A stretch of DNA of 64,000 nucleotides from positions 186,001 to 250,000 of the forward strand of contig JASBNA010000022.1 of assembly GCA_038087015.1 (NCBI GenBank). Direction: 5' to 3'. The notes beneath the pieces are model-generated. The model worked only from the letters and a program-made list of their open reading frames with translations. It did not search any database and had not been told where the DNA came from. Source of the stretch: Cerrena zonata. Lineage: Eukaryota; Basidiomycota; Agaricomycetes; Polyporales; Cerrenaceae. The translations under genes and the position numbers were made by a program. This document shows, piece by piece, positions 12,101 through 23,794 of this stretch (position 1 is the first letter of the stretch; each line of letters starts with the position of its first letter).

Positions 12101-15100
12101 TAACACTTGCAAGGAGCTAGAAAAAATGTATATAAGAAATTGGCTCCGTTTAGGATAAGTGCAAACAATACGCACCTCGCTAAGCAAGAAGTGTCAGACA
12201 AAAATGCTTTGACTCGCTCACGAATAGTAGTGGATATGTTCTCTTTAATCTCTCCACTTACTTGTGACATAATAGAATGCCACAAATCGGTAGCAGAAGA
12301 CTCCAGCGTGGGTTCCATATCCCGGAATTCTGGAACCAAAAAGGCGAGCTCAAAAAGATCCGGAAGGAACGAGATACAATCGCCTTGATTAGGAAGTATT
12401 CGTAGAAGCCGGAGCAGTATCGAGAAAGTGGAAAGGGGTATTTGATCATCATACATGGTGTTCTGAGAGTGGGTAGAGAACGTCTCGACGAGTGTAGAGA
12501 TCAGGCCTCGATGGCAGTCTTCGGAGATAAAGTTGTCTGCAATCGTGATGTAAATATCATTGGCTTTGTAGTTGTAACATAAGCATTACCTGGATACTTC
12601 AAGAGCTTCTCTATCGCAGACACCTCAACAACTGTACCCTGAGCCAATGAGCGTGCCACGAGCTGGCCTGCAGGTCTGTCAAGAGGATCGCTCTCGGGTT
12701 TGAGGAAAGGGGGCAACGCCTTTCTTTCGGTTGCATCCAAAAGAGGGGAAAGAGTGACCGCGAAAGAATCCGCATCGGCGACCGCACTGAGTACTGCATC
12801 CCATACCTTCTGGACAAGACTTTCATCTTTCCGGTTCGAAAGGTATACCAATACGAGTGGAAGAGAAAGAGATAGAAGTCGTGATGTATGACGGAGTACA
12901 GCATCATCAATGGCCTGCATATGATACTCAGCATGATCCTAGAAAACAGATGCAGTAGACCTACTGAAGCCAAGCTACTATCTTCGAATAGTTCTTTCCC
13001 GAAGGCATCGAGAATAGCGATTAAAGATGCTAGACGTTCCGGTTCGGTCTGTGTTTCGCTATTTCCAAGTACACTCTCCATTTCGGTGATTACGGAACTG
13101 ATCACTTCATGAACCAACTCATTGACACACGCCTTGGTGTTGAGTTCCTTTTGGAAAACCTTGAGTGTGGTAGGTATGAACGATGGTATTGATGTGTTCG
13201 CCGAGGCTAATTGTGCTCTGATCAGTGATGCAAGCTTGTCCCAGCCTGTCGTAAAATGGCCTACGAAGATACTGCGTTGGTTTTCCGAGTCAATTGATCC
13301 CGTCAAAACAAACTCACTGTCGTCAATTTGACCTAACGAAAGTAAGGTTTTCGCTAAATTCTTCGCTGCAGTCTCTTTCTGGACTTTTAATCTCCCTGAC
13401 GACAACTCCTCCCACGACCTACCAATCTGTTCTTCTATCAAGGCTTTAGCGGCGTCTTTCGGCTCTTCAGAGGATAGAAGTGAGGCAAACTGTTCATGAC
13501 CGAGTCTCCTGACCATGAACACCGTGCTCTCGAGCACCGACGAGAGGAACGCGGCTGAAGTCGCAAGCCGATCGAGCCCACTGAGTGCTCGCCCATCGAT
13601 TGCTGCCCAGAACGAGGTAAAGAGTGCCTGAAGAGGATCTTTGACTGTCGAGAATATCTGGATAAGAATAGACGTGAATAATAGAGTATGCATGACATAA
13701 GAAAACGTACGAAAGGTGGGATAGTAGACAAGACAATCAAGACAGCTGGATAATCTTGTAAGGGAGAGTCCAAACAACCCAACTCCAAGAATAGCAGGAA
13801 CTCTTGAAACGCCTTAGAAGTAACGGGAGCAGGGCTAGCCTTAGGTTCCTCATCGTCACTGTCGTTTTCATCATCAGACTCATCGTCTTTACTAGGAGAC
13901 GCATCGAGCACCCATGCGTCCGGAAATTCTGTGTATCGATTAGGTTAGGTCGGTTCAACAAAAATATTTGTTCAACACATTACCTTTCAAGAAAGTGAGC
14001 AATGGGGGCCACATGGTATTCCGTATCACTGTGGCTGGTTCCACCCAAGCAGACCGCAAGATGGCTGAGCTTAACAGTGGCAAAAGCGTTTGCAGATGAC
14101 CTGTAGTCGTATTAACGTTTGTTACGACAAGAAAGATCGTACAATATTACCTTTAAATACTCGAAGTAAGACTTGGAGGAAGGACCAGGCAGATCTCCGA
14201 ACACTTGGTTGATCAAATCCGAGGGCAAGTACGTCTAGGGCAAATGGTGCAGTTTTGCCGGAATATAATGACGACCAGAGAAGTTCATTATCAAATTGAC
14301 TGAGGAATTCAACAATAACCTCGTCTTTCTGACCCGATACTGGGTACGTTGCTTCGAGGGAATCAGTAAGGATTGAAAGTGAACAGACTTAAAACCCAGT
14401 GACTACTCACATAGTATCCATTCTGCAGCACCGAAGGCACTACTTCGCAGCCGAGCATTGCGGTCCTCTTCTTTCTCCTCCTCTTCCTCGGGTTTCGCAC
14501 GTGCAGCAGACTCGGGCTCTTTCTTAGGAGGTGGTTTGCCTTTCGCACCTTTCGCATGAGGCGGTAACGGAGCTGGGGCATAGTGTGGAGGATTAAAATA
14601 CAGATATACACCTCCCGGATCAAGAAGCACTCGGTAGACAAATGAAACCAGGCGAGAGAACGTAACAGAGTCAATCAAGAGTTGTAAACGTTTCGCGGTT
14701 TCAATATGTTGACTATCCGTGGCTTCTGGTGCTGAAGGCGAGAGAGAAAGTCGAATGAACTTATCCCAAGATTGGCGAGCATAGTTGGCGACTTGACGAT
14801 CGAGGTCGTGTGCAGCCATACGCCACGTTCCGAGGATGGACTCCAATTGATTTGCATCGGCTACTTCCTGTAGGAAGAAGAGTGCCTGTTCGGGTAGAGG
14901 GCTCACAGAATTGAGCAAGGACGCATGGAGTCCCACCGCGAGCTGTCTGATACGCCGGGATGGGTGGATGAAGAGTGAGGGAAGATGATGAAACTGAGGC
15001 GCATATAATCAGACATTTTACGAACGATCCGAGTATAGTGAACTCACCCACACAGGCAAAGACTCCACAAGTGCTTGGGAAACAGCAGCATCGGTACGAG

Positions 15101-15431
15101 ACTTCTCCACCCAGTCAGCCTGTAAATCCTCCAATGCCCTTCGTTTCGTCGTTGAATCCTTCTTCGCCAATTTCCTGAGTACTACATGTAACTCTGGTGG
15201 TATTCTTTGTGCAATCCCCAGTGTGTCTAGAGGATCGGGATGCGGAGCTGGCTTTGAAGGAGGGATGTAGACCTTCTTCTTAGGTTCCTTGCCCTTCTTT
15301 GCACCTTTCTCTTTCTTTGGTTTCTTCTCCTTTGGAAAAGAAACCTCCTCTGGTCCTCCGTGAACAGCTGCCGCCCTTCGAGCGTGTTTCTTGCGAGTCC
15401 CAGATGACGCTGATGACTTCCCTTTAGCCAT
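9183..15431 (-). CDS. LTN1: Listerin, ribosome quality-control E3 ubiquitin ligase
   Basis: Very large HEAT/ARM protein with a C-terminal RING that ubiquitinates nascent chains stalled on 60S subunits (family knowledge). The start at 15431 begins [19 protein letters not shown], a basic leader with Lys/Pro stretches. It is followed by the Listerin N-terminal signature [20 protein letters not shown] and [14 protein letters not shown]. Helical repeat exons run from 15020 to about 9470. The last exons give [13 protein letters not shown], then a splice to [17 protein letters not shown], then [10 protein letters not shown] and [14 protein letters not shown] with stop at 9183-9185. That is a complete RING with the cysteine and histidine ligands in Listerin order and the diagnostic YKWF. 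About 20 introns are present. The stop is only 140 bp from the convergent NAA15 stop, so the 3' UTRs probably overlap. Both products act at the ribosome exit, but their adjacency need not mean co-regulation. Confidence 0.93.
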
Positions 15432-15687
15432 CGTAAGAGATTATTGTGGCAAGCGAGAAGCAGCTATAGTGGTGTCCAAGGCGTGAAGTTGTTACTCCCA
15501 GAGCAAGTTGTCTGTTTTCGACGAAATGTCTAGCAATGTTGGTATTGATCAGGGCTGATTGACAACGAGGACGCACCTCTTGCCCTACTTCACGTTGCTG
15601 CAGATCTTGCAAGTCGACTTTCCGTATCCAAAATTGTTATGATCGCCGTTTTAATAGTTACAATGTAAAGTTGAGTCAGTATTGATC

Positions 15688-15850
15688 ATGAACGCTTCCG
15701 AAAAGAATGAATTACATCACCGCAGTGTTCTGGGTCCGATTTGGTATGTGCACATGTTTATGCTGTGCATATATCTACACCTTTCACTTTAACCTCTACT
15801 AACTAACGCTTACAGCAAAGAAAGCCTATCACATTGAAGACATAAATGTC
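15688..15850 (+). promoter_or_regulatory. Spliced leader with a small upstream reading frame
   Basis: Between LTN1 and the 15846 gene there is an ATG at 15688 followed by 18 sense codons. A clear intron comes next: GTATGT donor after position 15745 and a CTAACTAAC branch with TTACAG acceptor ending near 15814. After splicing, the small frame continues about six codons and stops shortly before the main ATG. A TAA lies directly before that ATG in its own frame, so this leader cannot extend the main protein. It therefore looks like a 5' UTR intron with an upstream reading frame of about 25 codons. That the leader is transcribed is inferred. Confidence 0.4.
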
Positions 15851-16494
15851 CGGGCAAGGTAACGGATGGTATAAATATCATGAACATAATATTGACATCG
15901 TGAACCAGGGCAATCACCATACGCCGCAGCCTCTAGAGCACCGCTGATCAAGTCTCCCAGCCTGCATGTACCTGCACCTGTAAGTCAACGGCGAACCAAG
16001 AATAGATTTGACTCTGAAACCTTGCGTTTGCATTCCAGGTTGAAATGCCACCGGATATCCATCCTCTCCCTGACTCCGTAATAGATTATGTATGCAATCT
16101 ATTATCACTCTACGCCCATGCACACTGACTACTCTCGCAGTTTGTTTATCCGTTCACCCTGGAACCACATATCATCACCCTAGAATCCTCCCGAAGAGCT
16201 ACGTTAGCAGCTCACGCGGTACGTCGAGAGGCCTATCTTAGAACCCGCGAGGAGGAAAAGGAACGGCGTAAACGTGAAGCCTTGAAACGTATCGCTCCAG
16301 GCTTCGAGCCTCAAGGGGGACTTCTCGTCCCGACGAAGAGGTTCTCAACTGACTTGCATGCGGACAATGGCTCAGGAAGTCACTCAGGTAGTGGACCTGA
16401 TACCCCTGATACACAAGGGGGACACAACCGGACAAAGTCAGTGATGGATGACCTAGTAGAACATCTAGCAAAGTTGGAGTCTGGATCATCATGA
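15846..16494 (+). CDS. Conserved-looking hypothetical protein, 162 aa
   Basis: I do not recognise the family. Four exons join cleanly: 15846-15858, 15909-15979, 16039-16089 and 16141-16494. All introns have GT-AG ends and are 50-59 nt, and the phases agree, giving 162 residues. The protein starts MSGQGQSPYAAAS, has a proline-rich stretch (MPPDIHPLPDSVIDY), then FVYPFTLEPHIITLESS. A strongly charged helix follows (ATLAAHAVRREAYLRTREEE-KERRKREALKRI) and then a Gly/Ser/Asp-rich tail ending in an amphipathic helix (MDDLVEHLAKLESGSS). There is no signal peptide or membrane segment. The charged helix suggests a coiled-coil or protein-protein contact. An in-frame TAA immediately before the ATG fixes the start. 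It is divergent from LTN1 and convergent with the G-alpha gene. Confidence 0.72.
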
Positions 16495-17664
16495 AGACAC
16501 ATCCAATCAGATCCATGTACCTTTCCCCCCTACTGTACTTATAACTGATACCACCCAGGATTACATACACCGGATTCAATTTACACAGGGTGCACAGAGC
16601 ATCCATATACTGAATCCGAGGCTGACGGCAACAGAAAACTTTAGTCACCGTGCTGATGAACCTGACTCTCTCAGGTACGTCTATACAATCCACGACCTTA
16701 GTGCTATTTTTCTACGTCGTCAGGGTCCCAGGTACACAGCGTACACGATATTGCATATGGGGATACTCGTTAGTCTGGGCCATGATGAACACATGGAGTA
16801 ACAGACAGAGTTCACATTCCCCCCGCGGTACCTCACGCCACGCGTATACCTCTGAGATTTGTGGCGATATAAACCTTAACTTTTTCTACTTCCTCTTAGA
16901 GTCTGGTAGATTGACACCGCCCTGAGCCTGTGTCAACCCTGTAAGATGGTGTGTCCACAATTGTCTTGGTGTGGTTTGACAGACAGCAGCCATGGGTTTG
17001 CCCGGTGATCACCCAGGGTTATCACCTCGGATTTACTGTTAAGCTACGTGCTTTACCCTCTTCGGTGAATTCATGTTGGCCGTCTCTGATAAGGCTGTGT
17101 AGCAGCAGGTAAGAGTTAAAGCGTTGAACGCATAATAGCATTCACATAAGCGAGCAATTCTATAGAGGTACAGATAGCCTGAGCGCGGTATACAAAGCAA
17201 GATTACAAAAACGATGTACAACGAAAACTCACAACTGCTCAACGATAAGTGACACATGAGACAGCAGAAACGAAAAAAGTGAGTAACGTATGCAAGACAA
17301 TAAAACCAATGCACGCCACATATAACTTTTAAGCCGCAAAACACGGCAAGGAAAGCGAACCAAAAAAGAAAGAAAAAGGGAAAGGAACTAAAAAGTCATG
17401 ACATGGCATAAAGGGGCATAATCAGCATGTCGCGCACAACGGAGTAGTGAAGAAAGTAAAGGGATATCACAGCAAGTAAAAAGTGGATATAGGAATGACA
17501 GTGATCAGAATAGTGTGCGCGCAAGCGTCCTGTGTAAAGGGTAGCAGATGAGAGCAAGATGGATACAAGATGAAACCGAGGGAAATGGGGACCCTTTCGT
17601 GTTTACGTGTGTGTCATAAGACTCGTAAGGGTGAGTAGAAGACGATAGAAGGGCAAGAGTGAGG
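16495..17664. other. Gap between convergent genes
   Basis: About 1.2 kb between the 15846 gene and the G-alpha 3' end. It holds only short open stretches with no family resemblance, no splice-consistent series and no repeat that I can see. Parts must be the two 3' UTRs. Confidence 0.5.
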
Positions 17665-20600
17665 TCATAGAAGGCGGGATGCACGTAGGTGTTCCCGCAC
17701 GACCATGTCACGAACTGAGGTAATGGTGAGTATGGCCTGTATTTATGCGTAATAGAACGAGTCTGCATACCACTTGCAAGAATGCCCATCGTCGTCGTTG
17801 TATCCTAGAACCACCAGCCAATGAGAATCGAAGTCAAGTCAACCAGTGGCTTCTGAAGTTGTTCTAACTCACCGTCACTGAGGTACAGAATCCATAGAAC
17901 TTTCTTGGAATCGGGGAATGTTCTCGATGGATCGCATTGAATTTACTCTTGAAGTCTATCATGGCAGAACAAACCAAAATAAGTCAGCTCCAACAATCTT
18001 CCCATGTTTCTCTCTATCGCGAACCCATCGCTGAGTTGAAGTTTGAAAGGAATCTTGACACGTACACTTCTCCGCAGTCTCCGAATCATTCGGTCGTTCT
18101 CCAAAGCTCCTGACGTACTTTGCTAACCGAATCCCTGACTTGAGCTTCGATGCAAGTATGTCACATTTGTTGAGGAATAGTACGAGGTCCACTTTGGCTA
18201 GAAGTTTGTTAGAACATATCGCTTTCCACAGTAGTACAGAGTCTTCCTGCGGGAGAAGTCAGATCGTCCGTCCTCGAACAGTCGGAGAAATGGAAGACTG
18301 CGGAAGGCTACATACTAGTCGGTTCACACTCCGATCCTCCACCAGAGTTTGATCAAAACCTGATATCGGCGCAAGGAAAATGATAGCTGCGAAAGGGAAC
18401 ACAATTTTCAGGATGACTCCACTGCAACCTAATACGAGCCTGGAGCTTACCATCAACTGAAGAACGTTCATCAGTCACATAAGCCAGAAGCACAAGGACC
18501 CGAAACACATACCATCGTCAAAAAAGGGTATCCAAGTTTCTTCGCAAGGGTTATTAGACGCACAGGTTATGTGTGGTTGTGAAATTACTTACGACGCTGT
18601 GGGAGCACGAGGCGTTAGCATTCATTTCATTTCGAAACGCATGGATGAATAGATGAAAAAGGGCCGGCGGCGATAGGTAGAATTAACGGGATACGGTGAT
18701 CAAAAGGTAAGGGACGAACGGGAAGTAAAAGAAGTAAGGGGTAAAAGAAAGTCAAGATGGAAACAAGATGGAAACGACGAACCTGAGACCGAGAACCACC
18801 CACATCGATAATTCGCCAGTCGGTGCCTTGTTCAGTGCCAGCTTCCATTTGGAACTTGTATTCTGAAACACCGACTGTTTTCAGTCGTGCCTTAAGCACG
18901 TCGTCTGTGTGGGATGGTAGGGTCAATTTCGGAGCCAAGCGCATCGGGAAATGAATGGGAACGTACCGTCTGAGGGAAGATAGTGTGGTGATGTCACACG
19001 TTCAAGATCGTTGAGGTAACTGGAAACATTCAGTTACATCGCCATAGTCAATGGATTGAGGGTACTCACAATCCTGGTGACTCCTCGAGTCTAATTTTCC
19101 GCTTCTTCAGAATTTCTTTCACCGTTCTATCATGCCACAGAGCCATCATATCCCTTCTGCATTCGTGGATAACCACCTGACTCTGATCCTGTGTCTCCTG
19201 CCCAGCCGTACCCAGACTACTCGGTCTCCCATTTCTTCGTATCGCTCCTTTCCACGACGCACCGGGTCTCACGAAGATCTCGTGGTGTCTTGGTGAATGT
19301 GACCCGTCGTGAATACCCAAATGTGTTGCCTCGTCTTCGTTGGGTGGTACAAGTTTTGCTATTAGTAGTGATTCGACATGCCGTAGTGGGAGGAGTTGCA
19401 TGCATATTGATTCTAGATGTGGTGGGAGACATACACGCTGATTTGGATATTCGTCGTCGAATTCATCGTCGGATTGAGGTTGTAGTTCATGTCGCCGTAC
19501 GTCTTGGATGGCGTCGAGGATAATGCGGATCGAACGGACTAGGTTTAATTGGATTACCGAACGCCATAGAATGCGTTCTTCCCGGAATGCAGATGGAGTG
19601 TATATCCGTTTGAACTCTATCAAAAAGAAGGATTAGAACTCTGAGGGCGAGCTAGAACTTGTGAAAAGTGATTGGCTGAATGGACGAAAGAAAATATGCA
19701 ATCATAAAAAGAAAGAATCCATGTCACGAAGTTCGGGCTAAGTTGCTACCGTTCGTATTTCACATCAGTTAGGTCAACCAAGGGCATTACATCCGCAGCC
19801 TAAGACACGACGTTGAAGCACGGCATTCTGATATCTGTGTTGTTTTTATGAGTAGGTTGACAACACCTGAACGTCAGATAAGAGTAGCCATGTCCTAGTC
19901 GACATTAAGCTTGCGAAGGCAAAACGACGAGGGACCTTCCGACATGAATACAGCCGCGTAGCCGAACTGTGCAAGGTGACAAGGCGAAATGAGGGAAGTG
20001 GGTTGAAAGACCGGGTGGAGCGGCATATAGCAAACGTTTCACAGACTGTGCCGACAGGACGGTGATTCTTCTATAGAGTGCCCTAAGGAAACCGCATTCC
20101 TAGAGCTGTACCACGCCCAAGAAATGCTTGTAGGTGAAATCTGTGCAGGCGAGGGGTGTACCAAGATCAACAGGCAAAGAGCGGGTGGTCAAGGACACAG
20201 GAAAGTCCGAGAAGAAATTATTCCCAAGGCTGTACTTGATGAAAAATAACCGTGCATATGGGGAACGGTCAAATCAAAGGTCTCAGTAACACCAAGCCGA
20301 TGATCACAGACTGAACAAGTGCCTAACACTTCCACATGGTTGCAAATTTCTAGAAAATGAATACTCACGTCGAAGAGTTGTGGATTTGCCTTCGAGGACG
20401 AAACAAGCATGTGAGATGAAATAGGAATGCGACAATAGAGTGGACTCACCGGATTCACTCTGTCCGAGGAGTAGCAGCCTGACCACCTTTGCCTTCTTTC
20501 GCTGGAGTCGCTCTTGCTTGAGGGTATCGTCTATTGCCTGGCTGACGCGACGGGCCTCGTCTTCTTGGGACAGTCTGTGTTGCTTTTCCTCCTCTGTCTC

Positions 20601-20684
20601 GTCGATAGGTGGTCTCAGCAAAGCGTCGAGAGGATCAGAGGACCATTGGCCAGTGACCGGCACGGGTGCTTCTCGACCCGGCAT
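17665..20684 (-). CDS. Divergent heterotrimeric G-protein alpha subunit
   Basis: GTP-binding alpha-type subunit of a diverged mushroom group. Motifs in order: G1 LLLLGQSESG|KSTTLR across exons 1 and 2; QFKRIYTPSAFREERILWR; an enlarged helical domain with an acidic/His-rich insert (near 19200-19500); switch I ARLKTVG with the usual Arg and Thr; G3 DVGGSRSQ; RQTWIPFFDD; VDAIIFLAPISGFDQ; G4 LNKCD; G5-like FCTSVTDT; and a C-terminal helix SVRDMVVREHLRASRLL with stop at 17665-17667. Oddities: Ser replaces the catalytic Gln of DVGGQ, and there is no N-terminal MGxxxS myristoylation signal (it starts MPGREAPVPV). Exons of 21 nt (20369-20389), 4 nt (18593-18596), 27 nt (18513-18539) and 6 nt (18451-18456) are needed to keep frame and canonical motif spacing. 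One intron is about 752 nt (19617-20368). Function is likely GTP-dependent signalling; the partner receptor is unknown. Confidence 0.88.
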
Positions 20685-23310
20685 GGCGTCGAGGAGGGTA
20701 TTCCGTGTTGGATGTAGTTGGGGGGATGTGGGAGGGAAGGGTAGATGCAGTTAAGCTTAAGGATGGATTGATAGGATAGAGTGGGACGCGGAGAACGAAA
20801 CGGAGGCAGCGTCCGAAATATGCAAGCAGATGGATCCTTCATACGCCCGGCTAATCACAGCACGCGCGCCCTACATAACAATCTCAGATTCGACAATATC
20901 CCCAGCTCTTACGCGTGAATCCATCCCTGATAGAGTGTGATGATGCACCAAATCCATCCCCTTTCGTACTGCCTCCCATTCACTCTGGCTACGCAGAACT
21001 TCACAACCCAGCACGCTGTACTCGAGCGAGGCACACACACATTCCAACAAGGTTTGTGCGTCCAAGCATCACCCTGGGCACCGCTATTGGCAATCCCAGG
21101 AACACCATTAGGCCCCAGCAGTGCTGCACAGGGTCCTACGGCTACCTGCTGGCTGATGACCCGATTCAAGTTCCAGGTCGCCTTTCGGTCAAACAAAATG
21201 CCCTGTTCCCCAGAATGTGGCCAGTCCTGCGGGTTTTCGTGGGTCTTGGTTGCCACAAACGTCCGTCTCCGGCAACGAGGTGCCCCTGAGAATTGCCTCC
21301 GTTCTTGGACCACCGTGAACCCAGGTGCCTGATCTCCGGATCCGTATCCTCAGCAAGGTTTGCCTCGAAGCAGCTCGAAGCTTTACTCCCAGGCACACTG
21401 ACCCAAACCCTATACATCCCCAGCCTTCCGCCTCGTTGTTTTTGACAGACGCCCCGAATTCTTGAACGCCGGTTCTGGCTATGTCTCTTCGTTCAAACCT
21501 TTTGTTACAGCTTAGATGCCTCCTTTCATTGCATCTGTTAGTTGCTTTGATCTCTATACTCACGCCCGGACTCACTGATGACAGACCCTGCGATATTGCC
21601 CTGCTTGTCCGCGATGGCATCCTCATGCAGCATTGCAACTCTCCTGTTCTACCATCAGTCTCCATACATGAACCCGTAACAGCTGGTTACTGTAGTCATC
21701 ATGCCTTCCTCCCATCTGGTCCCCAGCGGAACCATGTAAACCATAATGCAACCCTAAAACAACAAAAGATCCATCCAGAACTTCTTCAATTGGGCCCCGC
21801 ATTCCCTCAGGTGCTCAGGTACGAGGGAATACCCGAGTGTACCGTAGGGAATCAGACAAATATTTTGTAATCGTACTCAGGCAACAAACAGCGTTCGAGT
21901 ATAGTTTATCACCTTCTTTTTTACGCGGTTATAGAAAGTGAAATACTTACTCCCTGCCAAGCAATAAAGCAGAACTCTCACCATTCCAACCCTAATGATC
22001 GTCATAGAATATTCCACGCTCAGCTCATTCTCACCTTGCTTCTATTCATAGACTCGAACAATTCCCTCGTATTCCTTTCGCGCCCACTGTTTTCTACGCC
22101 GCAGCAGCTCGCCCATAACCAATGATGATCATTTCACGTACCCTTCTCTGACGGGGGCTCCACAGGACCATCGTGGCGTCCATCCTCTGGTTCGTTCTTT
22201 CGCTATTCTTAGGTTCCCTTACCTAGCTTACCTCCGCAAAAATGCAGAGATGAGATCAAGAAAGTATCTTTACTGTACAACGCAAACCCGGAATGTTCGG
22301 TTACACCCGACCGACGAACAAACCTAAAATACCGGCGTAGGAAGGTTGCTTGGATCAGCTTGGATCAGCTTTAATAATCCAATGACCAATATGATCCAGC
22401 GATAATCTTCTGTACTGACATTTGCTCCATCGCAGATGTCCTCTAAATGGAGTACTGACGTTGATGTAAGATGACCAAGCAATGTGTTGGATAACCATTA
22501 CAGATGTTTACGAGATAAGCATTCTTCAAGAACGCTCCTTGCGTAGCACCCAGCGGTACGCTCACCGAACAAGCCTCGGAGCGCACATCATTCATTGAGA
22601 GTCCTGTCATAAATATTGCCTGTAATGTTCTCCTTCTATCTTTATCTCCTCTCCATGTATACCCATTCAATCAGAACATCTCTTATCTTCCCGCTCACCC
22701 TCGATTTTGGCATCTCGTGTTCTAGGGTCACGACCAAGCTCCGTATGGCTTGGTTATATGATTTACTGTATCATGATTGACATATTCGCCCCAGCTGACC
22801 TTTCTTTTGTCTTGATGGCTCAGGATTCGTCATTATCTTAAATGACCCGCGTCAGGGTCTAATCATATTAACTACAACAGGAAAGCGGTAAGTACGATTG
22901 TCGGAGCAGGTATGTCAGGATATGTCAAAACGTAAACCTGCCAACTATACTTACAATTATCCTGCCTGCAACCATGCAACCATACAATCTTTGGTAAGTG
23001 ATACTACAAGACCGCATATCTGTGATGAAAAACATCTTATTTTCCGTTCTTGGTGCTTGGAAATTAACACTTCTTCTCCACGGTACCTCCGAGTCCGAAA
23101 GGGATATTGTGCATCGGATGGTGTGGCGGTAGAGTTCTCACCGTTATCACACCACTAGTTATTGTCGGTTAACGACCACCCTATGAGTGTTGACTCTTCT
23201 CCTACTCGGTCTCATATATCTGTTTCATCCTGCAATTAAATCACACCGTTATTTTTGTGCGTTCTCGCCCACCATACCCTTCACTGCAATTCTTATTGTC
23301 CTGTGAATAG
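20685..23310. other. Gene-poor stretch, partly GC-rich
   Basis: No intact gene is visible. From about 20880 to 21870 the DNA is clearly richer in G and C than its flanks, and both strands carry overlapping open stretches of 120-160 codons without a splice-consistent protein. On the minus strand a few segments faintly recall copper-radical (glyoxal) oxidases, for example EVLDGSFVVLG and NGVPGIANSGAQG, but their order and frames are broken. From 22000 to 23310 there are isolated splice-like signals and a direct 10-bp doubling near 22350. It may be a decayed gene; I cannot name it with confidence. Confidence 0.3.
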
Positions 23311-23514
23311 GAAGTCGATGTCTTATCCCACTTGCAAGCCGTCATTGATACTTACTACACTCCGGTCAGCGTGGAAGATACAATCATATCCGAAGAACGG
23401 AAACGCCCCGAGAAACTCGGGACCGGAGTGTCCCTGCAGGCAACATACGGAAATGCGCCGACAACTCAGGTCAGACGAAGGTTAGATGCTTACAACACAT
23501 GGTCTTGGGGATGA
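23311..23514 (+). other. Possible orphan terminal exon
   Basis: After an AATAG acceptor at 23310 an open frame of 67 codons runs to a TGA at 23512-23514. It has protein-like composition: EVDVLSHLQAVIDTYYTPV, VEDTIISEERKRPEKL, then RRRLDAYNTWSWG. I could not build consistent upstream exons, so it may be a remnant or the last exon of an unrecognised gene. Confidence 0.22.
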
Positions 23515-23794
23515 TCAAGCGTTTATACTTGGACACTTGGCTTTCAAGAGTCACAGAGTCAGGGCTTGATTCTTCCGGAATCGGATATCGAATCTTAATC
23601 TTAGGGTCGGCGTGCAAAATGACCGAGTCGTACGTTCGAACGCCGAACGCGGGGTAACATGCTGTCTTTTTTTCATGCCAGTCGAATCCGTCGAATTGCA
23701 TGTGAATGCTAATTTGTTGTGAATGGATATTTGAGCGGTCGGTAGTACATAGCGCATAATGCATAACTAGTACTACTTGACCGTGATACCATCT

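Noticed and set aside
20900..21870. Calling a glyoxal oxidase pseudogene outright
   Set aside because: A few short minus-strand matches are in doubtful order and could be chance; kept only as a low-confidence observation.
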